DNA of 64,000 bases from Pempheris klunzingeri (lineage: Eukaryota > Chordata > Actinopteri > Acropomatiformes > Pempheridae), in NCBI RefSeq assembly GCF_042242105.1, contig NC_092020.1, forward strand, positions 4,019,001 through 4,083,000, read 5' to 3'. The stretch's first letter is position 1, and every line of letters begins with the position of its first letter. Below, piece after piece: positions 20,546 through 52,466 of the stretch. Under the pieces are notes generated by a model. It was not told where the DNA came from. It ran no database searches and saw nothing but the letters and a program-made list of their open reading frames with translations. Made by a program: the position numbers and the translations under genes.

Positions 20546-20610
20546 TTTGTGTAGTATTTGTTAAAAGTTTGATTCTTCGAAAAATGTAGTGGTGGTAGAG
20601 ATACAACAAG
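20546..20610 (+). other. Possible divergent untranslated exon with splice donor
   Basis: On the plus strand, a sequence ending ACAACAAG is followed by GTAAGC, a strong 5' splice site, at 20610/20611, directly across the MED7 promoter. It could be the first exon of a divergent non-coding RNA or a distal leader of ITK, 2 kb downstream. No open frame of note is present. The call rests on one splice-site match. Confidence 0.3.
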
Positions 20611-22600
20611 GTAAGCTTCTTTTTACGGTATAATTTAAAAAGTATTAAGATAAATGGTGCTATTATTATTACTACTATTATTATTATAAAACAGTTACTT
20701 ATAGAGCACTTTTCAAGCAGGAGGTAAAGTCATTTCCCGAGTTAGGAAAATAAAAGAGAGTAGCAGCATATAATTACTCTATAATATATAATATATGTGA
20801 TGTGGTATAATTTAACTAATATGACTATAATTAAAACATGTGCTTGAGGTAAACAATCGCACAACATTGTATAAGTCAGGTGTGTAAATGGAGATCCTAT
20901 AATTAAAGAATTAAAATGTCTTAGTTGTTAAGGAAAGCTGTTCTGTAAAAGTAAGTCATAAGTCCTGGTCCCAAATAGTGTGTCTGTCTATCAAGGACAT
21001 TTTCAATTCACCTTACGAATGTTTTCTATTTTTGTTTTAGCTCAGTCATTATTTTTAACCAAGATGGCCCTATAGGTCTAGCTGTAAAAAGTATGAAAGT
21101 CAGTCATTCTGTTTCTGTCAAATCCTCCAAAGTTTCCACATTTTTATAGTTGTACATAGGTTGTTGTTTGTTTGCAATTTGAGTCATGCTTTTAATTTTA
21201 AAATAGATCTTTTGTGGATGCAGGTTTAAAAGTTCTTATTGTTTCTCACATTTCTCACTATATAAATCATTGTGAATACATTTACTTATTTTAGATCTTT
21301 TCCACCTGGTAATTATCTTGCTGCATCATTTTGTAATTTCTGTTTCAGAGCATTAGGACTAAACAAACCACAACCACTTCACATTTTTAAATGCTTAACT
21401 TGGACAGAATTATTTTACATCTCCAAATCCTCAGCAGGCAGGCTCCCTCAGAAAGAGGGAACATTTTACATTAGTTACAAGTTAAAAAAAGAAACTAGAA
21501 ACAAGTTAAAACATTTCAAATGTCAAATTCAAATTTTCAAATGAAATACTATCAATTTTAAATAGAAATATTTTTGATCCCTACTACATGTGCACGTTTT
21601 ATTTTAGTCCTCAACTCTGACATTGTGACAATTGTCTTAATTTTCTGCCTCTTCCTTTTGACAAAAAAGCTCCTTACATTCAGAGAAAAGTGATCGAGAC
21701 CAGGTGATGTCAATCTCATCTGACATTTTAATGCAGACTAAATTTTAGGACAAAAAACATGATGGTGGTGCTATAGCATCCATCTAAATCCTCCATCCTT
21801 TTGTGAGGATGAATTATTTCTGTTTTTGACTCTCCAACCGACTAAAATCCTTCTTTCTGAAGCTAACAATTATTTCCCACACAAGATTCAACAATCACTG
21901 AAAGTCTGTTGCTGCCTGAAGCCATAATCAACACCGTTTTTCTAATAGGCTGTACTCTCTATTTGTCTGTGATTGTCATAAGGTAAAGAGAGGGATTAAA
22001 CAACAAAACCGAAACCATCTGACAAGTAATGTATAAAAGCAGAGCAGATATGATGACAGTGATGCTTAATCAAAGAAAAAAACAAGGAGGAAAAAAAAAA
22101 GTTATATAACACCTCTCCAGAAATGTAATTATAGCAGCAACAGATGTGCAAATTAGCTTGCATGGCCTGAACTCTCAGTTTGGATACACAGTGGTAAAGT
22201 AGTATTGTTTTTAAGTAAGTTTAAAGTATTCAACGGGTGTTGTTTAGACTTCTGTCCAATCCAGAAGTTTCTACAAAAAAATGGCCATTACCAAGTTACA
22301 TTATTACCTTCAAGGGGCATATTTTGGTGGAAAATGTTCAAAAGTGCAGAGATTAAAGAATCACCCTCCTACTACTGCACACTTGAACTATTGCAACATC
22401 GTCAGTGAAAGTACATGTGAGAGCATGCAGAGTGTGTGAGTGTGTGAGTGTGTGCGTGCATGGGTGTGTGTTTGCAAGCACAACCCATTTCGTGCCGTAA
22501 GGATGTGGTTTACCGAGTGCAACAACTTCAATGCCGGAAGCTCCATGACATCCATCAAGTTATCTGACACTACTTTTTCTTTCTGTCACCTCGAGGTGCT
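20611..22600. other. MED7-ITK intergenic DNA
   Basis: AT-rich DNA with no coding exon that I can support. A (TTA/ATT)-rich patch and a segment resembling the edge of a common teleost interspersed repeat (TTATAGAGCACTTTTCAAG near 20698-20717) lie at the left. A GT/GA-rich tract occupies about 22425-22470 just before ITK. The ITK promoter must lie in the right part, but I see no diagnostic TATA box. Confidence 0.5.
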
Positions 22601-22637
22601 CAGTCTCTTACTGTAAGAGTCGTTCGTAGCTGTCACC

Positions 22638-28235
<5,598 letters not shown>

Positions 28236-28828
28236 ATATGTGAACCAAGATGAGATTTGAGGTTGCTAACTGTAGAAATACCTATATTTATTTTATTTAT
28301 TGATATATTGTCAATCACTTGTCAAATGTTTCAAATCGCTGGATTCTGCACTTTACCTGTTTCATACCTCTGGACACAGCTACTGCTGCTCACTTCAGAT
28401 CTATGTTAAGGTTTCAGAAATTCTCTAAGGTCTCTGTACATAGAACAGGTGAGGTGGTGATGCTGTTTAAGCCACTGTTAATTAAATGAACCCATGTGAA
28501 AACACACTTCTTCTTCTCATATGTTTCCTACATATTTTCAGTTTCACAACAATTATATATATGAACAAAAATAGGTGTTGCATTTGCTTTTTGGAAAAAA
28601 AGGTTCCTGTTATTACCACAAAGTGAAGGATGTTATAATTCTGATTTTAGAATTTCTTTTTTGAAAATCAGTCAGTTCAGGTCAGTTGCACTGAATTCTA
28701 ATCAGCCACTTTTTCACACCAGAAACATGAAAATGTCTTTGGTCTACTTCGGTGCTGTGCAGTTGTTTTCTGAGTTCTGTATCTATGCTATAAAAGGTCA
28801 CAGTTTTGCCAAAATATGGCTAAATAAA
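28236..28828 (+). promoter_or_regulatory. itk: ITK 3' UTR with AU-rich element and poly(A) signal
   Basis: The stretch after the ITK stop contains overlapping ATTTA pentamers within TATATTTATTTTATTTATTG (about 28284-28303), the pattern of an AU-rich mRNA decay element. The first good AATAAA is at 28823-28828. Fast mRNA turnover is common for lymphocyte signalling genes; that reading is inference. Confidence 0.5.
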
Positions 28829-29680
28829 GCACAGTTTTCTTCAAAGTTAGCTCACGACAAAAATGCAGTTCAGGTGCGGTTAGAAATGTTATTAAGAAAC
28901 GATCATTCCTGGGACCAATGCAGTGACTATGTGGGATCACAACTTATCAGGTGAGTAAATAGTTGTGTTGTGGCCAAACATGGTCACTCAGTGCTCCACG
29001 TGCACAAGTAGGGCCACAGGAAAAGACCGAAGCATTGAATTATGGGCACAGAGCATTCACTGCAGGAGCACCTTACATTTCAGTCAATTGGATTAAGTGT
29101 TAAGTACATTCATGCAGCCACCCAGTAAACCAGTCATCTAACCAGCGACTTCACCAGCAATAAGAGCTTAATCACTGAATGTGTGTGTGCATGCATTACA
29201 TCATTAGGTGTTATAGGCCTACATCTATTTTCACTTTTTAAACAAACTCCTGCAAAACACAATTTAAACTGTAGGATTAACTAAGAATAAAATGTCAAGT
29301 GCGACAATATGGGCCCCTTAATCATGCTTATTATTTCATTTTATCCTGTATCATCAATGTGTATATGTATATATCATTGTATATTTGTTTGAATGAAAAT
29401 AGTATTGTCTTTACCAGGTCACATCAGACAAACACACACCATAATCCCAATGGTGGTAATCTATTAATATATATTATCATTCTGTTTTTTGATTTGAACA
29501 TCATGTCAGGGATCAAAGTTCACTTGATCACCACTTCTCCTGCTCACACACATATTGCTTTTATAAGTGAGTACATTTTTTAAAATCTGAAATGTTGAAT
29601 GTTTCCCCTGCACGGGTGCAGCTAAGTTTTTTAATTTTTTAGTTTTATTTTTTTAATGACCAGAATCAACATGTCGGGGC
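28829..29680. other. ITK-CYFIP2 intergenic DNA
   Basis: AT-rich sequence without coding exons, tandem repeats or recognisable mobile elements. The base composition shifts sharply to GC/CpG-rich near 29690. Confidence 0.5.
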
Positions 29681-29689
29681 CCCTCTCCA

Positions 29690-29925
29690 TCACCCGTCGC
29701 TCCGCTGTGACTGTCCCTTTAAGAAAATGCACTTGCAGCCATTTTCTGCTCTTTGTGTGGGGTGGATTAGCACTGGGTAGGTACTGGGCGAAACTAGAGC
29801 ATCAATCGGCACAGAAGACGAGGAAAAAAAACACCCAGAAGATCAGCAAACACTGGACCTCCGTCGCAGACCGCGACACCGTCCGCCCGCCTCTGAATCC
29901 CGCCGGACGGACATGCGATTTCCAG
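29690..29925 (+). promoter_or_regulatory. cyfip2: Probable CYFIP2 CpG-rich promoter and untranslated exon 1
   Basis: A CpG-rich block begins here and continues to about 30540. It contains a well-formed splice donor, TTTCCAG followed by GTATGT, at 29925/29926. The acceptor before the CYFIP2 start exon (TTTCAG ending at 35165) fits as its partner, giving a 5' intron of about 5.2 kb. Several other CpG-rich start sites could lie inside the island. No transcript evidence is available here. Confidence 0.55.
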
Positions 29926-30245
29926 GTATGTGCAAAATGTAGCGATGGATGGAGCCGCAGCAGATGAACGGGGCTGCTGATGTGCGCTGGGTTACTGATG
30001 ATGGCTGGAGACTGGAGAGCTGGGTTTTTTTTCTCTCTCTCTGTCTCACTCTCCCCCCTCTGTGTGTGCATCACCCCCGTTACTTATGAGTCCGTGCACT
30101 GAGGAGATAAAAGGGGGTCGATCGGGGGGGAAAGTCGCCCCTGCCCGTGAAGCCGGATCGAGAGTCCCCGATTATTCCGGCACATGAATGGGATCCCCGT
30201 TAGCTTGCATCGGGATCGTAAGCTCACGCTGAGATGGGTGGGGTG

Positions 30246-30284
30246 AGGAGAGAGAGAGAGGGAGAGAGGGAGAGGGAGAGAGGG
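30246..30284. repeat. (GA)n-rich purine tract in CpG island
   Basis: Imperfect GAGAGG/GAGA repeats within the CYFIP2 5' CpG-rich region. GA tracts near promoters can bind GAGA-type factors, but no function is shown here. Confidence 0.8.
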
Positions 30285-30848
30285 CTCCTGTGTAGCAAGT
30301 GCACGCCGAGGAAAGATGGATCACGGAGAGCTGCACGATTTTCTGACCCGATAAACAGCCTTTTCTCCGCTACGGAGCGAAGAGATGTCCGCTATGATAA
30401 GGACGAGAGCGAGCCTGGTGCTCCAGCTAGTCTCTCCCATCGTTTTATTTAGCCTCTTCTCCTCTCGTGTATCGCCGCCTTGACCCATCCGGCCATCGGG
30501 GCACAGCACATAAACGAGATCAGGCGATCAGCTCAGCTTCATGGCCGTTTTCACAGCGCCCATAGCGGCAGGCCTCTCACTGATGCTCAAATGGCAGGTT
30601 CACCTACTTCCGTCTCACGCCGATGTCTAAACACTGCTGTTAGATTTTAATGTGAGCCGAACCCTCCTTTGCACGATCATCCATGCACCCAGTAACTCCG
30701 AGCAGACATATGGCTGCATGCTACTGTTGCAGACTGAGTTGTAAATCTGTATGCCAGCCCCTCACCAGCATGCAGTGATGTAATGACAGGCTGTGGATCC
30801 TCTGCTGCTGCTGCTGATGCTCATCCACACTAACAGACACCCAATTCT

Positions 30849-30900
30849 AGTCAAGTCAAGTCTATTTTATACATGTAGACCCAAATCACATTGTTTTTTT
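30849..30900. repeat. Remnant of a teleost interspersed repeat
   Basis: TCAAGTCAAGTCTATTTTAT followed by an ACCCAAATCACA block resembles the frequent fish repeat ending in 'AAGTTTATTTATATAGCCCAAAATCACAA'. This copy is short and degenerate. Confidence 0.45.
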
Positions 30901-32683
30901 TAATATATTATTATTATTTAATATATTAAAATCTTTAATATGTGGAAAAAAGGAGGCATCCTTCATCAAGAAGGAGACACACATGCAATAAATGTGTTTT
31001 ATAAGAGGTGTCAAGATTATTGGCTGCCTATGGCACTTAGTCTTGGGGTTATTTCCCTCAGTGATATTTCTGTGTGCTCAGAGATAAAACTGAGCAACTG
31101 ATCAGTCCACCAGTAGAAAATTAAATGGCTGCTAACTAGTTTGGGTCAGAAATCAAGCAAACATGCTAAAGATGATCTCGTTCTAGGTTCCCAAATAGGA
31201 GGATCTGCTCATTTCTGTTGTATATTGTTGCAAAGCAGATGTCTGTGGAGGTTTGGACCGTTGTTTGGACAAAACAAGACATGTAAGACTTAATCTTGGT
31301 CTATGAGGGACTGTGATGGTCATTTTAATGCAGTTTATAGACAAATGAGTACTCAATTATACAGAGAAAATAATGACTGTGTATTTAATAATGAGAATAA
31401 GCATTAGGTTCAGCCCCTGTAATATCACCATGTTATGGCTATTGGAACAGCAGCAGCCTTGTAGTTATATGTCACACTATATCACACTATATGTTAATGT
31501 AGCTTTTTGCTGTAAACCTGGCAACATGATCATGAGCAGCCATTCACAGCTGGTAGTGCTGTTGCTGGTTTTTTTCACTTTGGTAAATTGAGAGACAGAA
31601 AGATAAAGACCTGCAGACAAATGTTCAGAAGCAACCGGCTAAAGAAAAGGGATGTAGAGGTAAACAATGCAGACAAACTGTAATGAACCAAATGCTTTTG
31701 TGCTGACACAGATTGTGACTTTCTCCTTAACATAATTGGATACCGCTCATTAACATAAACACCACAAATCTAAGGAGAAATTTAGATTAAATCCTTAAAA
31801 AAAAAAGATCAAAAGCAGGTGATGTTCAGGTTCCTGTTCACCATCTTCCAGCCTTAAGTTTTTTTTGTTGTTGTCCCCATTGCATATTCATGTGACGGCC
31901 ATTGTTGTTGGTGTAAAAGGAGAGCATGACATCATGGGGATCATGAGACGACAGCAGTTTTGCAGCGCTGGTCCCTGAAATGACAATCAGCCTGTCAAAT
32001 ACCCCAGCCGGCCTGCACATGATGACACACCGCCGGCCGCATGGGCGCCGCCGGAGCGCACATTCGCTCCGGTGTCTGTCTGTGTGTGCCTGTGGTGGAT
32101 GATCATGTGTCTGTGTGTGTCTAAATGCTCAAGATTCCCTTTCTCCCCCCTCCCCCCCCTCCCAGCTGATCGCATCTCCTCTCATTGTGAGGAGGAATAT
32201 ATGTATCACAAAGCCATGCCTGGGGGGGAGATCCTATTGAGTGGTGTGACCCCGGAGTTGACACACTTTCTCTCACTGTCTGTCTTTATCTCAGGCAAGA
32301 TGTATTACACAAACGCCCGGCAGCACATACTGGTCATGATGCCCTTCTACACATTTGTGTTTCATTTGTGTTTACGCTGCTTTTGCTATTTTTGTATTTT
32401 TCCTGATACTCCCTCAAAACCTTTCTCGCGGTTTAGTGCCGTCATGAGGAGATCTGACCCAAGCTCTTGATATTTAGGTATAGTAGCCTTAGTTATGTTG
32501 TGAGCCAATGCACATCACTGATGTTCTGTGTCTAATTTTCCCAAGAGACCAACTACTGTATGGAATTTCTAAAAAGAGTTGTCATGTGTGGCCTCAATTA
32601 GTCACTCTGGTTTTAAACAGGCCTACAGCTAGGTTACCAAGTGTCCAGAAGGGAATGAAGGGGGCCTTTTGCTTTGTAAAGAT

Positions 32684-32818
<135 letters not shown>

Positions 32819-35186
32819 AACTGTTGAACAGAGTCGGGTACAGGGTGGGAAAGTTTATTCAGCCAACCCAGGCTTCAGTGTGCGTCTGTATTCCCAAGCA
32901 CAGATGGGAGTTTAGTGGCACTGAGCATGTTTGTCTGCCTGACAGAACCCCTTGTAGCGAGCTGCATGTCTCATTTTCTGTAAGCTGAACGGTTAAAAAT
33001 AACCAACCAAGTCTTTGAAGAATCAGAGAATGTGTGAATCCAGGTTGTGAATTCAACAGCAGTGGAACGAGAGCAGGAAACGGCAGTGGTTTTTTATTTT
33101 TTTAAGCCTAAACATGGCAAGGTCACAGCAGCACGGGGCTTAAATCTTCATCGGTGTACACCAACATCACTTTAAATCTGCAGCACTTGTTTCATTTTCT
33201 GACTTAAAAATTAGCCACATCTTCATTGTGAAACCATTGAGCAGAGGTAACAGGTTTTGGCAGCGGACTACAACCCCCAACAGTACCATGGTCCATGGTC
33301 CATGGTCAACTGTTGTATTATAAAAAACTAGAATTTGATAATGGCTAGAAAGAAGGCAGGACAACATAGATTTAACATAAGAACCCAGTGGGCCTGACCT
33401 CACTCTGGATGAGTTTACATTATTTACCATCCAGATGTGACTGGCCTGTCTCACTCACCACAGTAACATCAGCAGTTTGATGACTCAGCCACTTGCCCGA
33501 TTTTGGCCTCGAGCCTTGCGGTTCGCCTCGTGCAGATATGACCTTAGCGTGCATTAGCAGCGACACTTTGATGTGACAGGAAACTCCACCTTCCTCCATT
33601 TGTGATCATTGCGTCACTGTGTTAGGAAGTAGGTGGCTTCACCTACTCCTCAGTCTGACTTCCAGGATGAATAAAAAAAGTTGTTTGATTTATTAAAGAT
33701 CCCATGATAACCCAACTCCACCCATGAGCTCTGTTCTACCTACGGCAACAACCACGTTTGGTTTTGTCTGCCTCTTTTCTCTTTGCTGTTTGGCCCCTGA
33801 CCCGCTCAGCTCTGTCTGGCTGTGAATATTAAGCTGATTATCGGCCCTGTCAGCCCTGTCTGCCAGGTCAGACGTAAAACACACACTTCTGAGAGGCGCA
33901 TGATATACGGGTGGGGGCATGCACGCTGCCTTGGCCGGGCTGGGGTTTTATAATGAGGAAGAGGGCTAACTGACTGTGCGGTGGCTGTAGGATGTCAAGA
34001 ATGCCGAGCTGTTTATTCCAAGGACAGATCAGACGGGGCACAATCATCATTGCATAAGCCTCGTGCATGAAGAGTGTATACATTCTGCGTTACGGTGTCG
34101 CCAATTATGAATTTTTATTGACAGGAATACAAAATAACAATATATTGCCAGGAGTCATTGTTAGTCACTGACTGCCAGACTGTTCTCCGCCTTTTGCAGA
34201 TCAATGAGATTTCCAGGTCTAGGCGTTTCAAGAATTATACGCTTCAAATATGCCTCTAGTCAAGTAAAAAAGCAAAAAGGAAACGGTGAGGGGCCTCTGC
34301 TCTTTACTTCCTCTGAGCTTTAGTCTGGTATTGACATACAGTGAAATGGGAGAGGATGCAGGTGCAGGCTTGAACGCACAGATGTGTTGCACTGCGTAGC
34401 CCAAACGGGTTTTTCAGAAGAGGAAGTGGAGTCTAGACATGCAAAGAAAATATTGAGCGCATTTGTTTCTGAGCTAAAGGACAATCTATGTGATGTGTCA
34501 CCTTCCTCATTCATCTATTGATTCTGTGTCAATCCCCACCCCCCCCCTCCCACCGAGCCCTGCGAGGTTCACTCAGGTACCGCTTCATAAACATCACCCA
34601 TCGCGGCCTGACTGTTTTCATCTGAGCAAACCGCATATTATTGATCACGTATTGATGAAATGATGAAGAGCCGCTGCTTGGAGTGAGAGAAGCAGGACAT
34701 TTCAATCATTTATCCATTTCATCCACTATCTTTTTTTCCCACTTTCCAATGACTTATTATTCATATGTTTATCCTTTTCCCAATTCTTTTAGCTAACTAT
34801 TTTAACCCCATTCCAATACTTAAATGCATGTATTTTAACAGATTATGAATCACTTTTAGCCATCTGTCTCAGGTGTTATCTGTTACTGTTGTCTATCTCG
34901 TCTGTTACTTTCAGTACTGTACTTGCTTGCGAATTATTTTTCACGCATTCTTTGTTTCAATCAACTCAATATGTGGATATGTTTATCAAACCAAATCATG
35001 TTTTCTATTTCATCAAATCTACGACACAATCTTTGTTCCCCTGTGCAGCTGCAGAGTAACAGAACAAGCGGGTGGACGAGTACTCCTGGTCGCACATTCG
35101 CTCCCATTTTGCATCTTGTGACTGTCCACATATCTCACATCCTCTCTTTCCTCGACTTCTTTCAGACTGGGGTGTTGTGTGAGTGA

Positions 35187-50005
<14,819 letters not shown>

Positions 50006-51801
50006 AAAAGACCCTTCACACCATAGTGCACACACACACACACACACCCAAACACACATAGCTGTGATACAAATTTCTGCCTCTTCCTGGTCTCGTAGAT
50101 TACTATGATGGCTCCACGCTGGCTTTGAGAATCCAAAGACAAATCCTCTTAAACTGTTCCTCAACTAAAACGGGACTGTCTTTGAATTCTCGAGGCATGA
50201 AGCCCGTAGAAGTGGACCAGGCCAGAGGTGGAAGTGTATATTCACACCTTTTCTTTTTTTTATTTGACTATCTGTGTGGCTGTCACTCGAACTCATGCAT
50301 GCCTTCTCTTACTCCTATTGTTGCACACCCGTGGATTGGACCACTGACACAAATGCCAAAAGAGCATCTCTATCCTATAATCAGAGGCCAGTTGTTCAAA
50401 GTCACAGCCATCGGAGCACCTTTGACAATTAGCAATCAGGAGCTGAGACAAATCCAACAAGGTTTGAATAAAATGCAAAATATTGCAGTAAATGACTAAT
50501 TTTCTAAGTTCTATAAAGATCTTTTAAGTGAAACATGGTGCTCTTAAGTGCTACTGCAGCTACCAGTACAGCCGTGCTACCATTATGCGTGTCCTCTATT
50601 ACGACCCCGGCCTGTTTGTCGTGACACATTTCAAACTCTTCACTCTTCACACACACACACAGTGGTATGATTACCTGGTCTCTAACCATAGTGTCTGTCA
50701 TGATGCATTTCAGCGCTTCTTCCTTACTTTTTCTTCACCTGCTTGCTTTCAAAGGAATGAAGGTGCATTGCATTTTTGATTTGTTTTTATTTATCTTACC
50801 TCTTACCCACCCCCCCGCCCCCCAAATCTGGTTTTCTCGCTTCCTCCTGACACATTTTTATTCAGCACCAGTTCCACTGTAAATTTCACTGTTGAACTAA
50901 GTGAAGTGTCGAGTGTTGTAATTGTTCTTGTTTTTAATTATTAATATTTTAATTTACACATCCTTGGTATACTTGCCTCTCTAATACTGACTGGAAACCT
51001 CATCAACTGTTTTATTTTTTTCCTCTCTCTCTCTCTTTTTGTCTGTTGGAAAGATTTTTATATTCTGTACATGAATACAGTGATATTATTTACAATTTGG
51101 AAAGGACACGCCTTCATCTGGGTATATGTGTTTGCTTTTTCAAGAGTAAAAAAAACAAAAGAAACAAGATTAGAAAATACCTCTAGGTTGTATAAAGACA
51201 GTGCTGTACTGTACTAGATTAACCTGTTTTCAGTGTGAATGGATGATGTTGGTCTAGCCGACCTGAAATACTCTGCACATAAAGGAAAAAAAAATCATAA
51301 CTAAAATGTCAGTTATAATTAAAGGGCAGTTTCCTAAATATAGTCAGTATTTACTATCGTTGGACTTTTGCTTTAGATTTAGCAGTGTTATCAAAATATG
51401 CAAAATTTGTCCCTATTTTCTTTTCATATGAAGGAAAACAAATGAACTATTAAGACGTAACCCTCCCCAAACAGCCCTGTGATCTTTTTCTGCTCCGTTT
51501 TGAATGAACAAAGTTTTTTTTGTAACTCCAGTGTCTTTTTATCATATTTATTCAACTGCGACGTATTGTTCATTTAAAGGTTAATCTAGTAAAGATGAAG
51601 GTACCAATGTATCATCTCAAAACCTTAGCATGGCAAGTGTAATTTATTGTCATCAATGGCTCCATTTGTGACATGAGGCTTTGTTTATGATATTGTTGTA
51701 CAAGTGACCATGTTTTGAAGTACAAAAAAATGGAGAAAAAGAATATAAAATGTACAACAATGGTCCTGCAAAGGATTTAAAATTATGTTGTATTTCCATG
51801 A

Positions 51802-51807
51802 AATAAA
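51802..51807 (+). terminator. cyfip2: CYFIP2 polyadenylation signal (AATAAA)
   Basis: AATAAA followed by a GT-rich stretch (GTTGTGTGTTGTGATATTGG). This gives a 3' UTR of about 1.8 kb after the stop at 50005, which is typical for this gene. Confidence 0.75.
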
Positions 51808-52081
51808 AAACGTTTAACTGAAATAATGAAGTTGTGTGTTGTGATATTGGTTGTCAGTGGGTTCTGCCTTTCAAGTGCTCTTTCTGAGTATTAATGGTGT
51901 AAATGTGACTTTCACAAGGGGAGTTTAATTTCTAGGATTACACATATACTATACATGGTTGATGTTTTTTTTTAAATGCAGATTTTGATATTTCTTTAAT
52001 TAAATATCTTAAGATCACCAGCTACACACCTGGCTGTGTAAAGGAAGGTTTGAAACATAACATAGGGAGACTTTTTTATGC

Positions 52082-52114
52082 ATATAATATAATATATATA
52101 ATATAATATATATA
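52082..52114. repeat. AT-rich (TATAA)n-type repeat
   Basis: Alternating TATAATATAATATATATAAT units between the CYFIP2 poly(A) site and the HMMR promoter. Confidence 0.85.
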
Positions 52115-52269
52115 AGAATGTGCTGTGGTGCGATGATTGACTTGCCTCTCTCCCAGTGTGAGCTGGGGAGGCCCCTGCTTCACTTATTATGAACAATAAC
52201 AGACGGGTGGGTTGTGAAAACGCCACAGAAGCACATTTATCTCAGGCACTTCCTGGTTTAGTGGAGGTT

Positions 52270-52466
52270 TGGGCGGAAATATGAGTGGATGCGCTGTGAC
52301 GTCATCCGGGCCTGGATGCCTATTGGCCAGGCGTCAGTAAACGTGCGATTGACGTTATTTTGAAATTTCAGCGGCGAAGCGTCTGTTGTTGTGTCACCAG
52401 GAGCTGCACTACAGCCTCAGCAGCACGGCTGGAAATTATAAATAAGTTACAGACACTGGATTTAAA
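52270..52466 (+). promoter_or_regulatory. hmmr: HMMR promoter with E2F, CRE, CCAAT and CHR-like elements
   Basis: In order: GGGCGGAAA (52271-52279, E2F-like), a full CRE TGACGTCA (52297-52304), an inverted CCAAT (ATTGG, 52322-52326), GATTGACGTT (52348-52357) and TTTGAA (52359-52364, CHR consensus), about 100 bp before the start codon. No TATA box. NF-Y plus CHR is the established layout of G2/M genes repressed by the DREAM complex, fitting a mitotic gene. Binding is inferred, not shown. Confidence 0.65.

Noticed and set aside
33282-33308. CCATGGTCCATGG tandem as a functional palindrome
   Set aside because: It is a three-unit tandem of a 7-bp motif. The self-complementarity is a trivial result of the CCATGG unit.
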